Assembly: GCA_017535785.1 (NCBI GenBank)
Contig: JAFXTN010000014.1
Coordinates: 1 to 64,000 of the forward strand
Length of the DNA: 64,000 bases
Source: Butyrivibrio sp.
Lineage (GTDB): Bacteria > Bacillota > Clostridia > Lachnospirales > Lachnospiraceae
Direction of reading: 5' to 3'
The notes under the pieces were generated by a model. It had not been told where the DNA came from, searched no databases, and saw only the letters and a program-made list of their open reading frames with translations. Both the position numbers and the translations under genes were made by a program. The number at the start of each line of letters is the position of its first letter. Position 1 is the first letter of the stretch. Below are positions 51,681 through 61,278 of this stretch, piece by piece.

Positions 51681-52958
51681 ATGAAAAACACTCTGCACAA
51701 GGTTAGATCATCTAAATCACCCAACAAACAGATCAAGGAGAAATACAGCCTCAGCTATTTCTTCTTTTCATTGTGCCTGTGTTTTTTGGTTGGATTCAAC
51801 GTTCTTTTGACTGCCGGATTTATAAACAGATACAGCGATTATCTGCAGGACTATAAGTCGATCAATAATATCATCGGCTCTTATGATGATTCTAAGGCCG
51901 CATTCTTAACTTATTCCCGTTCTCGTAATGAAGATGATCTTTTGGCATTTCAAAACGCAAATGCAAGTATATTCAGTGAACTCGATAATTCCGAGCACAG
52001 CATGAAAGCGGACAGAAACTGCATCATGATGTACAGGATCGTTTATCAGATGCTGGAACACAGGCAGGAGCTTATGCAGGAATACGTCAGTTACGGACGT
52101 GTGAGCATAAGTGAGATCGAAGAGTTAAATTTCCAGATAGAAAGAAACTTAAATCTGCTGACAACATATTACATAGATTATGTCAGTGTCAGATTTTCGC
52201 AGTATGCTACACATATAAAGAGAGTGCTCATAGTTGGAAACATCGTACTCGTGGTCATCACCATCATAGCGTTCATGCTAAATACTACGATATACAGAGA
52301 TTTCATGAGGACCAGACTTGAAAACGAAAAGCAGAAGCGTCACATCGCAGAAGCCAGAATGCATGAGCTTCAGATGCAGATGAATCCGCATTTTCTTTTT
52401 AACACATTGAGTCTTGTGATCAGGAATATACAGATGGGCGAGGGCGACACCGCTATAAGGCTTGTCAAAGCGACCTCGCAGCTACTCAGAAAATCGATCG
52501 CGGTCGGAAATGATACGATCACGATAGACGAGGAACTGGAGCTTCTTGAGAAATATCTTTTTGTCCAAAAGATACATTGCAAGGGCAGGATCAGCATTAA
52601 GCTTGATGTGAGAAAGTCTTACATGGATGACGAGATGAGGATACCGCCGCTTATTATCCAGCCGCTTGTTGAGAATGCGATCCTGCATGGACTTAAGGAC
52701 ACGACGGCGGACGGACAGGTCAACGTATCGATCGAAGAAAAGACCGATATGATCCAAGTACAGGTGCAGGACAACGGCTGCGGAATCCCGGAAGATGTTG
52801 TGAGCAATATCATGGGACATGTTCAGATGGAAAGGATCGGATTAAGTAACTTATATGAGAGGCTCTGCTTTTTTTACCACAGGGAAGATTGCATGAAGAT
52901 AGAGAGCAGTTCGGAAGGAACCATGATTACACTTTATTTGTATAAAGAGGTTGAGTAG
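51681..52958 (+). CDS. YesM/LytS-type sensor histidine kinase
   Basis: A 425-aa protein from the ATG at 51681 (TTGGAG upstream). Two membrane helices (about 24-48 and 183-205) flank an extracellular domain of about 130 aa. The His_kinase domain has MQMNPHFLFNTLSL with phospho-acceptor His near 237. The ATPase domain has PPLIIQPLVENAILHGL and DNGCGIPE. No clear HAMP is seen. It is translationally linked to the AraC-type response regulator (TAGTG overlap). TRAP transporter genes follow, so the sensed ligand may be the imported acid or sugar acid (inference). Confidence 0.92.
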   Translation: MKNTLHKVRSSKSPNKQIKEKYSLSYFFFSLCLCFLVGFNVLLTAGFINRYSDYLQDYKSINNIIGSYDDSKAAFLTYSRSRNEDDLLAFQNANASIFSELDNSEHSMKADRNCIMMYRIVYQMLEHRQELMQEYVSYGRVSISEIEELNFQIERNLNLLTTYYIDYVSVRFSQYATHIKRVLIVGNIVLVVITIIAFMLNTTIYRDFMRTRLENEKQKRHIAEARMHELQMQMNPHFLFNTLSLVIRNIQMGEGDTAIRLVKATSQLLRKSIAVGNDTITIDEELELLEKYLFVQKIHCKGRISIKLDVRKSYMDDEMRIPPLIIQPLVENAILHGLKDTTADGQVNVSIEEKTDMIQVQVQDNGCGIPEDVVSNIMGHVQMERIGLSNLYERLCFFYHREDCMKIESSSEGTMITLYLYKEVE

Positions 52959-54505
52959 TGGCAGTTAGAGTTATTATCGCGGATGATGAGGAATATGAGA
53001 GAGATTACCTAAAAAAGACGCTCTCCGAGAATTACGAGGGCGTGCTTGATGTGGTTTACGTTGCGGCAGACGGGGCGGAAGCGCTTGAGAAGGCAAAAGA
53101 GCTAAGACCCGATATCTGCCTTTTTGACATACGTATGCCCAGGCTCGACGGGCTCGAGGTTACAGAGCAGCTGATCGAGGCGCACCCTGATGTTCAGGTT
53201 GTGATAGTCTCGGCTTATGACGATTTTTCTTATGCCAAACAGGCAATGAGACTTGGGGTAAAAGATTTTTTGGTAAAGCCCTATCTGGACAAAGAACTGT
53301 TTCAGACGATCGACAATATAATCGCGACGATCGGAGGCTTTAATAAGAAATCATCTGCCGACAAGATCATCGATGCGGTCACTGCGGATATAGACAGGGA
53401 TATAGTCTGGGAGCTTGCGCTCAAGCAAAAAGATGGTGCGGAAATGGCCAAGGAGTTGTCTCTTTGGGGGATAGGCGAGGCACAGTGTAAGTGCGTTGCT
53501 TTCTATTATGACGGTATAAAAAGAATTGACGAAAAGGGCTGCGATATCGTAAAGGGGATCTTTCATATCGGCGGAACGCAGACGCTTCTGAGTAAGCTCT
53601 TTGATCTGATGGTTGTGTATGTGTTCGCGGAAGATGAAGACTCTTTTATCGAGCTTAACCAGTGCATCGGCAAGACCAGAAATTACATGAAGGATCTCGG
53701 GAGAGGTACGGTTTACTGCGGTGTCAGCGGAATCTACAATAGCTCGGAGGCGGGCAAAGGATTTGAAGAGGCTGCAGGCTTTATAGGAACTTACGGTGAC
53801 AGGGATGTTCAAAACGGTATTGAAAAAGATATTGCTGATATCAGGAGCATTCTTGAGATCACAGACAAAGCAGGCTTTGCCATGGCGAGCAGAAACAGGG
53901 AACAAGCTCTTTTGTGGCTCTCTAAGCTTAGGATGAGCCTTATGGGAGAGTATTCGGGAAAAGAGCTGTCGGATGCTTACCTTCAGCAGCTCATGGTCAT
54001 CCTGCGCGGACTCAACAGAAGACTTGGTATCAGGATCACCAATGAAGACGTGGACAGGCTTGTTGTCGGTTTTGAGCAAGAGGGCTGCGATATGGATAAG
54101 ATCACGGCGCAGGTCGTGGACGAGCTTATAGAGCGCTCTCCCGATGTTCAGATCAATCACAATGTTATAGTTGTGCGCCGTGCCAAGGATTACATTAAGG
54201 ATCATTATAAGGAGCAGATCAATCTGCAGATCGTTGCGGATGCAAACGGAGTAAGCCCCGGGCATCTTAGCAAGTGCTTTAAGAATATAGAGAAAAAGGG
54301 ATTTTCCGAATATCTTACAAGTGTCAGACTTAATGAGGCAAAAGAGCTGATGAGGAAAGGTGACATGAGTATCCAGGAGATCGCTTACGAAGTCGGTTTT
54401 TCCGATTCCAATTATTTCGGAAAGAGCTTTAAAAAGAACGAAGGTATCACGCCTAAGGAGTACTGTTCCATGATGATCCTCGATTCCGGACAGGCAGGAA
54501 AATAA
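52958..54505 (+). CDS. YesN-type response regulator with AraC HTH output
   Basis: A 515-aa protein that starts with GTG overlapping the kinase stop by one base (GAGG 8 nt upstream). The receiver domain (1-120) has IIADDEEYERDYL, phospho-acceptor Asp57 (PDICLFDIRMPRLDG) and Lys107 (FLVKPYL). A middle region of about 270 aa without a clear motif follows, then two AraC HTHs at the C-terminus (about 405-505), ending in EVGFSDSNYFGKSFKKNEGITPKEY. It is the partner of the upstream YesM-like kinase. The adjacent TRAP operon is the likely target. Confidence 0.93.
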   Translation: MAVRVIIADDEEYERDYLKKTLSENYEGVLDVVYVAADGAEALEKAKELRPDICLFDIRMPRLDGLEVTEQLIEAHPDVQVVIVSAYDDFSYAKQAMRLGVKDFLVKPYLDKELFQTIDNIIATIGGFNKKSSADKIIDAVTADIDRDIVWELALKQKDGAEMAKELSLWGIGEAQCKCVAFYYDGIKRIDEKGCDIVKGIFHIGGTQTLLSKLFDLMVVYVFAEDEDSFIELNQCIGKTRNYMKDLGRGTVYCGVSGIYNSSEAGKGFEEAAGFIGTYGDRDVQNGIEKDIADIRSILEITDKAGFAMASRNREQALLWLSKLRMSLMGEYSGKELSDAYLQQLMVILRGLNRRLGIRITNEDVDRLVVGFEQEGCDMDKITAQVVDELIERSPDVQINHNVIVVRRAKDYIKDHYKEQINLQIVADANGVSPGHLSKCFKNIEKKGFSEYLTSVRLNEAKELMRKGDMSIQEIAYEVGFSDSNYFGKSFKKNEGITPKEYCSMMILDSGQAGK

Positions 54506-54610
54506 TAGCAACCATTTTTTACTCTTTTTAATATTTTATTACCTTTATGAACTATTTGTTCCTTCTTACAATTACGGTGTAACGGACCAAATATTTATGG
54601 AGGTGGTTGT

Positions 54611-55663
54611 ATGAAAAAGAAGATTATAGGAGCTATGTTAATGGCGATGACAATGCTCGTTGTTGCTTGCGGTTCTGCAGGAACAAGTACGGGCGCAGGT
54701 ACAGGTGAGGCAGCACCTGCAAGTGATAAGCCGGCAGCAGGTGGTGATTATACCATTAAGATGTCGACTCAGCTCAGCGAGGGATCGCCTTTTGTTGATG
54801 GATTTAACGCATGGGCAGATGCCGTTAAGGAAAAGACTGACGGACATGTTACTATCGAGGTTTATCCTTCCGCAGCTCTCGGAAGTGATGAGGATGTTAT
54901 AGAGCAGGCTCTTCAGGGAGCTAATGTAGCCGTTCTTACCGACTGCGGAAGAATGGGAAATTACGTTAAAGAGATGGGAATCCTGAACGCAGCTTATTTT
55001 GCTGATAACTATGAAGAGATGCAGAAGTTCATGGATACCGATACATTTAAGGGTTGGACCGATGAGCTTGAATCACAGCACGGCATCAAGATCCTGAACT
55101 TCGGATGGTGTGACGGCTTCAGACATTTCCTTACAAATAAGCCTATTCATTCACCCGAGGATCTTAAGGGCGTTTTGATCCGTACTCCCGGTGCTGATGT
55201 ATGGAGTAAGTCTATTGAGTCTTTGGGAGCAACACCTGTTTCAACAGTAGGCTGGGCAGATGTTTACAATGCGGTTCAGACCAAGACGATCGACGGTGCG
55301 GAAGGACAGACATCTGCTTCTTATCCCGCAGCTCTTTACGAAGTTCTTGATTACATGGATCAGACAGGACACATCCTTCTTATGAACGGCATCATCGTCG
55401 GAGAGAAGTATTGGGAGACAATACCCGAAGAGTACCAGAAGATAATCATCGATGAGTGCGCAGTTGCAGCTGAGAACGCTTCTAAGGTTGTTGCAGATAA
55501 GGCAGCCGAGAATGAAGCTAAGATGGCAGAGGCAGGAATGACTATCATTCCACCTGAAGAAATTGATATTGATGCTTTCAGAAAAGCATCTGAGAAAGCA
55601 TATGAAGAACTTGGATTTACCGAGCTTAGAGCTGAGCTGTACGAGAAGATAGGTAAGAAGTAA
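54611..55663 (+). CDS. dctP: TRAP transporter substrate-binding protein DctP
   Basis: A 350-aa lipoprotein-type DctP: signal peptide with lipobox VVAC (Cys near 20), a Gly/Ser/Thr/Ala linker, then the DctP fold. Visible motifs are KMSTQLSEGSPFVDGFNAWADAV, VEVYPSAALGSDEDVIEQAL-type strands, LKGVLIRTPGADVWSKSIESLGATP (with the ligand-binding Arg in IRTPG) and DVYNAVQTKTIDGAEG. The ligand is normally a carboxylate such as a C4-dicarboxylate, sialic acid or uronate. TGGAGGTGG precedes the ATG, and dctQ and dctM follow directly. Confidence 0.93.
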   Translation: MKKKIIGAMLMAMTMLVVACGSAGTSTGAGTGEAAPASDKPAAGGDYTIKMSTQLSEGSPFVDGFNAWADAVKEKTDGHVTIEVYPSAALGSDEDVIEQALQGANVAVLTDCGRMGNYVKEMGILNAAYFADNYEEMQKFMDTDTFKGWTDELESQHGIKILNFGWCDGFRHFLTNKPIHSPEDLKGVLIRTPGADVWSKSIESLGATPVSTVGWADVYNAVQTKTIDGAEGQTSASYPAALYEVLDYMDQTGHILLMNGIIVGEKYWETIPEEYQKIIIDECAVAAENASKVVADKAAENEAKMAEAGMTIIPPEEIDIDAFRKASEKAYEELGFTELRAELYEKIGKK

Positions 55664-55681
55664 AGCTTAGGAGGTAATTCC

Positions 55682-56182
55682 ATGAGGAAGTTTTATAGTT
55701 GTTTTGTAAAAGCAGAAGAGGTCGTGGCGTGCCTTTTACTCGCCGGGATAGTCGGGCTTATGTTTTTATCGGCTGTTCTTAGGAAGGCGGGAATACCTCT
55801 CAACTGGGCCGGTGATACATCTCTTTTACTCTTTACATGGGCTTGCTTTTTTGGCGCGGATCTCGCGATCAGGGAAAAGAGCATGGTGAACGTGGACATG
55901 CTTCTTGCTAAATTCCCGGTGAAGGTACAGAAGATCATCAGGATAGCATGCCATATTTTGGCGATGGCTCTTTTGATATCATTTGTATATTTCGGAGTTC
56001 CGCTGTGTATAGATTCCGTTGACAGGAAATTCTCGAACATGAACCTCAGTTATTCATGGGCGAGCGCAAGTGTTCCGGCAGGGTGCGTTCTTTTGCTGAT
56101 CACTTCGGTCATCAATCTTGTAAAGATGATAAAGTCCGATAACGGAACATACGGAGTACAAGGAGGTAGTGAAGTATGCTGA
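55682..56182 (+). CDS. dctQ: TRAP transporter small permease DctQ
   Basis: A 166-aa protein with four membrane helices. The DctQ signature WAGDTSLLLFTWACFFGADLAIREKSMVNVDML lies near residues 40-72. GGAGG precedes the ATG. It pairs with DctM, whose gene overlaps it by 7 bp, to form the Na+-coupled TRAP membrane complex. Confidence 0.92.
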   Translation: MRKFYSCFVKAEEVVACLLLAGIVGLMFLSAVLRKAGIPLNWAGDTSLLLFTWACFFGADLAIREKSMVNVDMLLAKFPVKVQKIIRIACHILAMALLISFVYFGVPLCIDSVDRKFSNMNLSYSWASASVPAGCVLLLITSVINLVKMIKSDNGTYGVQGGSEVC

Positions 56183-57453
56183 TAGTAATGATCACTTTTC
56201 TTGTACTGCTTGCCATAGGGATGCCGGTGGCGTTTGCTATAGGTATTGCCGGAGTAACGTTTTTTATAATCAATCCAAGCGTACCCTACAGTATTGCTGT
56301 TCAAAAGGTTGTTTCTTCGACGCAGTCGCTGAATATGTTGTCGATACCGCTGTTTATCTTTGCGGGCAATCTTATGAATGAGACGGGTATCACGAAGAGA
56401 CTTATACAGCTTTCAAATACGCTCGTAGGACATCTTCCGGGGCATCTCGGACAGGTCAGTTGTGTACTTTCAACTCTTATGGGCGGTGTTTCCGGATCGG
56501 CCAATGCTGATGCGGCGATGGAATGCAGAGTGCTTGGATCGGACATGGTAAAGTCGGGATACTCAAGAGGTTGGAGTGCTGCGATAAACGGTGTTTCATC
56601 TTTGATAGTCGCAACGATCCCTCCGAGCATGGGACTTATCATATATGGTTCAGTCGGTGATGTCTCCATCGGTAAGCTGTTCGTTGCAGGACTTATACCG
56701 GGACTGCTTATGTGTGCGGCGCTTATGACAGCCGTTCACGTATCCGCAAAGAGAAGAGGCTACAAGCCCGCAAGGGAAAAGAGATCTTCCTTTGGGGAGA
56801 TAATAAAGGCATTTATCGAAAGCTTATGGGCGCTTATGTTTCCTATCATCCTCATCGTGGGAATCAGAATGGGTATCATGACACCCGCGGAGTCCGGAGC
56901 ATTTGCTGCGGTATATGCATTGTTCATCGGATTCTTTGTATACAAAGAGCTCAATGTAAAAAGACTTGTTAATTGCCTTAAGCGCAGCGTAAGAGATATC
57001 GGCGTTATCATGCTTATAGTCATGATCTCCAATATCTTCGGATACGGCATAACATATGAAAATGTTCCGAGAAAGCTTGCGCAGCTCCTTGTAGGAGTTA
57101 CAAGCAACAAGTTCATCATGCTGACTCTTATCATAATACTTCTTGCTTTTGCGGGAATGTTTGTTGAGACTACGGTTGTAGCTCTTTTGATGACACCGAT
57201 ACTTCTTCCTGTTATTCAGAGTGTCGGTATCGATCCGGTTCACTTCGGAGTGCTCATGATGACGGTTGTTACAGGAGGTATCATGACACCTCCGGTTGGA
57301 ATAGCTCTTTATACCACTTCGGAGATAATGGAGTGTAAACCGCAGGAGACGGCTAAGGAAGCCATACCGTTTTATGTTGCGATATTGGCTGTTATAATGA
57401 TAATAGCTTTTATTCCACAGGTGAGTATGTTCCTGCCTAATCTGTTGTATTGA
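56176..57453 (+). CDS. dctM: TRAP transporter large permease DctM
   Basis: A 425-aa protein with about 12 helices in two repeats. Typical motifs are GMPVAFAIGIAGV near 16-28, SIPLFIFAGNLMNETGIT, LMGGVSGSANADAA, PPSMGLIIYGSV and the C-terminal MTPPVGIALYTTSEI. It is the ion-coupled channel component. The gene ends at a strong terminator, which separates it from the second binding-protein gene. Confidence 0.94.
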   Translation: MLIVMITFLVLLAIGMPVAFAIGIAGVTFFIINPSVPYSIAVQKVVSSTQSLNMLSIPLFIFAGNLMNETGITKRLIQLSNTLVGHLPGHLGQVSCVLSTLMGGVSGSANADAAMECRVLGSDMVKSGYSRGWSAAINGVSSLIVATIPPSMGLIIYGSVGDVSIGKLFVAGLIPGLLMCAALMTAVHVSAKRRGYKPAREKRSSFGEIIKAFIESLWALMFPIILIVGIRMGIMTPAESGAFAAVYALFIGFFVYKELNVKRLVNCLKRSVRDIGVIMLIVMISNIFGYGITYENVPRKLAQLLVGVTSNKFIMLTLIIILLAFAGMFVETTVVALLMTPILLPVIQSVGIDPVHFGVLMMTVVTGGIMTPPVGIALYTTSEIMECKPQETAKEAIPFYVAILAVIMIIAFIPQVSMFLPNLLY

Positions 57454-57468
57454 TGATAGTAGTAGTTG

Positions 57469-57511
57469 AGGCGTAGACGCCGAGCAGCAATGCCCGGCGG
57501 TACGCCTTTTG
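57469..57511 (+). terminator. Terminator between dctM and the second dctP
   Basis: The 7-bp outer stem AGGCGTA/TACGCCT (57469-57475 with 57501-57507) plus an inner CGCCG/CGGCG stem is followed by Ts. Confidence 0.8.
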
Positions 57512-57541
57512 GTGGTTTTTGCACCTAGGGAGTTTTGGGAT

Positions 57542-58564
57542 ATGGCATTTCATAAGATCAAAATTGTATGTGCTGTATTGATGGGAGTGTCGATCACTCT
57601 TTTGTCCGCATGCTCGGGAATTGTGCTCGATCAAGACGCGGGAGCGGAGCCGGAAATAATCATGCGCTATGCTGAGGTAAATCCCTCAGACCATATAATC
57701 ACGCGCACCGGTAAGTATTTTGCCGATTGTGTAAAAGAGATGAGTGACGGCCGGATTGAGATCGAGATATATGACGCGGGTAAATTGGGAAACGATGCCC
57801 AATATTATGAGCAGCTCCGAATAGGTGCGCTAGATATGTACAGAGGAAATGCGATCGCCCTTGAGGGGATATCGGATATGGAAGTAGGCGTTTTGGCTAT
57901 GCCGTATCTTTTCAGGGACAACGATCATTTCTGGAAGGTCTGCGACGGAGAGATAGGAAAAGAAGTCCTTGCAGATATTCAGGAATCGGGTTCAAAGATG
58001 GTGGGCCTGTGTTTTTTGGATGAAGGTGCAAGAAATATCATGACGGTAAATGCACCGGTAAAAGATATATCGGATCTTAGAGGATTGAAGATCCGAAGCA
58101 TGGAAGACGATCTTTTGTGCGATGTTATAAGAGCTACAGGTGCTGAGCCTGTGGTCATGGATTACGCGGACGTTTATTCGGCGCTTCAGTCGGGAGCGGT
58201 TGACGGAGCAGAGAATCCGGTATGCAGTTATTATTCGAATCAGTTTTACAAGGTGGCTCCTTTTTATACGATCGATGCGCACACTCATTCGCCGAGTGTA
58301 ATTCTTATAAGTGAGATCACATGGAAGCATTTGTCGGAAGAGGATAAAAAGATCCTTTACACCGCAGCGGAAAAGGCAAAAGAATTTAATAAAGCCGAGA
58401 TAGAGGAAGCGGAAGCGAAGGCATATGATAAGCTTCGCAAGGAAAACGTGAAGATAATACAGATCGGAGATATGACTAAATGGCAGGATGCAATGGGCCC
58501 CGTTTATGAGGCTTATGCGGGAAATCATCGCCTGCTTATCGATAAGATCAGGAATCTTCGGTGA
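57542..58564 (+). CDS. Second TRAP-type substrate-binding protein DctP
   Basis: A 340-aa lipoprotein from the ATG at 57542. Lipobox LSAC near residue 21, then a DctP domain: MRYAEVNPSDHIITRTGKYFADCV, IEIYDAGKLGNDAQYYEQL, LRGLKIRSMEDDLLCDVIRATGAEP and DVYSALQSGAVDGAENP. It has only the general DctP similarity to the first binding protein 3 kb upstream, so it is not a recent duplicate. No permease genes follow. It either shares DctQM with the first protein or serves as the sensor-side ligand receptor for the YesM-like kinase (inference). Confidence 0.88.
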   Translation: MAFHKIKIVCAVLMGVSITLLSACSGIVLDQDAGAEPEIIMRYAEVNPSDHIITRTGKYFADCVKEMSDGRIEIEIYDAGKLGNDAQYYEQLRIGALDMYRGNAIALEGISDMEVGVLAMPYLFRDNDHFWKVCDGEIGKEVLADIQESGSKMVGLCFLDEGARNIMTVNAPVKDISDLRGLKIRSMEDDLLCDVIRATGAEPVVMDYADVYSALQSGAVDGAENPVCSYYSNQFYKVAPFYTIDAHTHSPSVILISEITWKHLSEEDKKILYTAAEKAKEFNKAEIEEAEAKAYDKLRKENVKIIQIGDMTKWQDAMGPVYEAYAGNHRLLIDKIRNLR

Positions 58565-58610
58565 TGAAATAAATTATAGTCTCCGGGGGTAAATACATTG
58601 GTATGAGAAG

Positions 58611-58639
58611 TTGAATAGTTTTTGCAAATCTGTTACAAT
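58611..58639 (+). promoter_or_regulatory. secA promoter
   Basis: TTGAAT (58611-58616), 17-bp spacer, TACAAT (58634-58639), 58 bp before the secA start. Confidence 0.65.
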
Positions 58640-58697
58640 GTACAACGGACTTTTGCTATAACAGAGGGGATAGTTTACCCTTTTTTAGGAGATATTT

Positions 58698-61262
58698 ATG
58701 AGCATTATACACAAGATTATAGGAACACACAGTGAGAGAGAACTTAAGCGTATTCGCCCTATCGTAGATTCGATAGAAGCGATGAGACCTCAGATGCAGG
58801 CGCTTTCTGATGAAGAACTGAGAGCCAAGACAGAAGAGTTTAAAAAGAGACTTGCGGATGGTGAGACTCTTGACGATATCATGCCGGAGGCTTATGCCGT
58901 AGTTCGTGAGGCCGGCAAACGTGTGCTTGGAATGGAGCACTTCAGAGTTCAGCTTATTGGTGGTATCATCCTTCACCAGGGACGTATCGCCGAGATGAGA
59001 ACAGGTGAAGGTAAGACACTCGTTGCGACACTTCCTTCATACCTCGATGCACTTGCAGGTGAGGGTGTTAACGTCGTTACAGTAAACGATTACCTCGCTA
59101 AGCGTGATGCCGAGTGGATGGGTAAGATCCATGAGTTCCTCGGACTTACGGTTGGTGTCGTTCTTAACAGCATGAATGCGGAAGAGAGAAGAGCAGCATA
59201 TAACTGTGATATCACATACGTAACCAACAACGAACTTGGTTTTGATTATCTTCGTGACAACATGGCTATCTACAAAGAGCAGTGCGTTCTTCGCGGACTT
59301 AACTATGCCATCATCGATGAGGTGGATTCGATCCTTATCGACGAAGCGCGTACACCTCTTATCATTTCAGGTCAGTCGGATAAGTCAACAAAGCTCTATG
59401 AGGCATGCGATATCCTTGCTAAGCAGATGACTCGCGGTGAGGATATGGAAGAGCTCTCCAAGATGGATGCCATCATGGGTGTTGAGAGAGAAGAGACAGG
59501 TGACTTCATCGTCAATGAGAAGGATAAGATCGTCAACCTTACAGAGCAGGGTGTTGCCAAGGTTGAGAGATTCTTCCGTATAGAGAACCTTGCTGATCCC
59601 GAGAACCTTGAGATCCAGCACAACATCATCCTTGCACTTCGTGCAAACAACCTCATGCAGAGAGATCACGACTACATCGTTAAGGATGACGAAGTTCTTA
59701 TCGTCGATGAGTTCACAGGTCGTGTAATGCCCGGACGTCGTTATTCAGACGGTCTTCACCAGGCTATTGAGGCCAAAGAGCATGTTAAGGTTAAGAGAGA
59801 GTCCAAGACACTTGCGACTATCACTTTCCAGAACTTCTTTAATAAATTTGAGAAAAAGTGCGGTATGACAGGTACGGCTCTTACAGAGGAGCGCGAGTTC
59901 CGTGATATCTACGGAATGGACGTTATCGAGATCCCTACCAACGAGCCTGTAATCCGTAAGGATCTTCAGGATGCCGTATACAAGACAAGAAAAGAGAAAC
60001 TTAACGCAATCTGCGATGCTGTAGAGGCTGCACATGAAAAAGGACAGCCTGTACTTGTAGGTACTATCACTATCGAGGCTTCAGAGGAGCTGAGCAAGAT
60101 GCTCAGAAAGAGAGGCATTCAGCACAATGTCCTCAATGCCAAGTTCCATGAGATGGAGGCTGAGATCGTTGCCGAGGCTGGTAAGCACGGCGCTGTTACG
60201 ATCGCGACCAACATGGCCGGCCGTGGTACCGATATCAAGCTTGATGAGGAATCAAGGGCAGCAGGCGGACTTAAGATCATCGGAACTGAGAGACACGAGA
60301 GTAGACGTATCGACAATCAGCTCCGTGGACGTTCAGGACGTCAGGGTGATCCCGGTGAATCCAAGTTCTATCTTTCACTTGAGGATAACCTCATGAGACT
60401 CTTTGGTTCAGAGAGACTCATTGCGATGTTCAATGCACTCAGGATCCCTGAGGGACAGGAGATCGAGCATTCATCTCTTTCCAAGGCTATCGAGACTGCT
60501 CAGAAGAAGATCGAGTCCAACAACTATGGAATCAGAAAGAATCTTCTCGAGTACGACCAGGTTAACAACGAGCAGAGAGAGATCATATACAACGAGCGTA
60601 AGAAAGTTCTTAACGGCGATTCAATGCGTGATTCTATCTACAAGATGATCACTGATATTGTTGAGGCGTCTGTTGAGACTGTAGTAGGTGAAGAGAACGA
60701 TCCCGATAACTGGGATCTTAAGGAACTCAATGAGATCCTTCTTCCTACAGTTCCTCTTAAGAAGATCAACAGAGGACGTATAGATAATCTCACAAAGTCA
60801 GGCCTTATCCAGCAGCTCAAGGAAGAGGCTGTAAAGCTCTATGAGGCAAAAGAGGCAGAGTTCCCCGAGCCTGAGCAGATCCGTGAGATCGAGCGTGTTA
60901 TCCTTCTTAAGGTCATCGACAGAAAGTGGATGGATCATATCGACGATATGGATCAGCTTCGTCAGGGTATCGGACTTCAGTCTTATGCTCAGAGAGATCC
61001 CAAGCTTGAGTACAAGCTTGCAGGTTATGAGATGTTCGATGATATGACCAAAGCTATCAGAGAAGATACAGTAAGACTTCTTTTCCATGTTCATATTGAA
61101 GAGAAGGTTGAAAGAGAGCAGGTTGCCAAGGTTACAGGAACCAATAAGGACGACTCTGCACAGAAGACCCCCGTTAAGAGAGTGGAAGCCAAGGTTTATC
61201 CCAACGATCCATGTCCTTGCGGAAGCGGCAAAAAATATAAGAATTGCTGCGGAAGGGCGTAA
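58698..61262 (+). CDS. secA: Preprotein translocase ATPase SecA
   Basis: An 854-aa ATPase that drives proteins through SecYEG. Walker A RTGEGKT at 101-107, [19 protein letters not shown] near 205-225, the preprotein cross-linking domain after that, NBD2 with [11 protein letters not shown] near 505-515, [24 protein letters not shown], and the C-terminal zinc motif [13 protein letters not shown] (near 838-850). All expected parts are intact. AGGAG precedes the ATG. The gene is followed 17 bp later by prfB, a common secA-prfB neighbourhood in Firmicutes. Confidence 0.98.
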   Translation: MSIIHKIIGTHSERELKRIRPIVDSIEAMRPQMQALSDEELRAKTEEFKKRLADGETLDDIMPEAYAVVREAGKRVLGMEHFRVQLIGGIILHQGRIAEMRTGEGKTLVATLPSYLDALAGEGVNVVTVNDYLAKRDAEWMGKIHEFLGLTVGVVLNSMNAEERRAAYNCDITYVTNNELGFDYLRDNMAIYKEQCVLRGLNYAIIDEVDSILIDEARTPLIISGQSDKSTKLYEACDILAKQMTRGEDMEELSKMDAIMGVEREETGDFIVNEKDKIVNLTEQGVAKVERFFRIENLADPENLEIQHNIILALRANNLMQRDHDYIVKDDEVLIVDEFTGRVMPGRRYSDGLHQAIEAKEHVKVKRESKTLATITFQNFFNKFEKKCGMTGTALTEEREFRDIYGMDVIEIPTNEPVIRKDLQDAVYKTRKEKLNAICDAVEAAHEKGQPVLVGTITIEASEELSKMLRKRGIQHNVLNAKFHEMEAEIVAEAGKHGAVTIATNMAGRGTDIKLDEESRAAGGLKIIGTERHESRRIDNQLRGRSGRQGDPGESKFYLSLEDNLMRLFGSERLIAMFNALRIPEGQEIEHSSLSKAIETAQKKIESNNYGIRKNLLEYDQVNNEQREIIYNERKKVLNGDSMRDSIYKMITDIVEASVETVVGEENDPDNWDLKELNEILLPTVPLKKINRGRIDNLTKSGLIQQLKEEAVKLYEAKEAEFPEPEQIREIERVILLKVIDRKWMDHIDDMDQLRQGIGLQSYAQRDPKLEYKLAGYEMFDDMTKAIREDTVRLLFHVHIEEKVEREQVAKVTGTNKDDSAQKTPVKRVEAKVYPNDPCPCGSGKKYKNCCGRA

Positions 61263-61278
61263 TAGGTAGGAGAACACA

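Noticed and set aside
53351-54511. 386-codon reverse-strand reading frame opposite the YesN-type regulator
   Set aside because: It lies wholly antisense to a clear response regulator with all conserved residues, has a low-complexity Leu/His-rich composition, and has no ribosome binding site. It is a codon-bias shadow.
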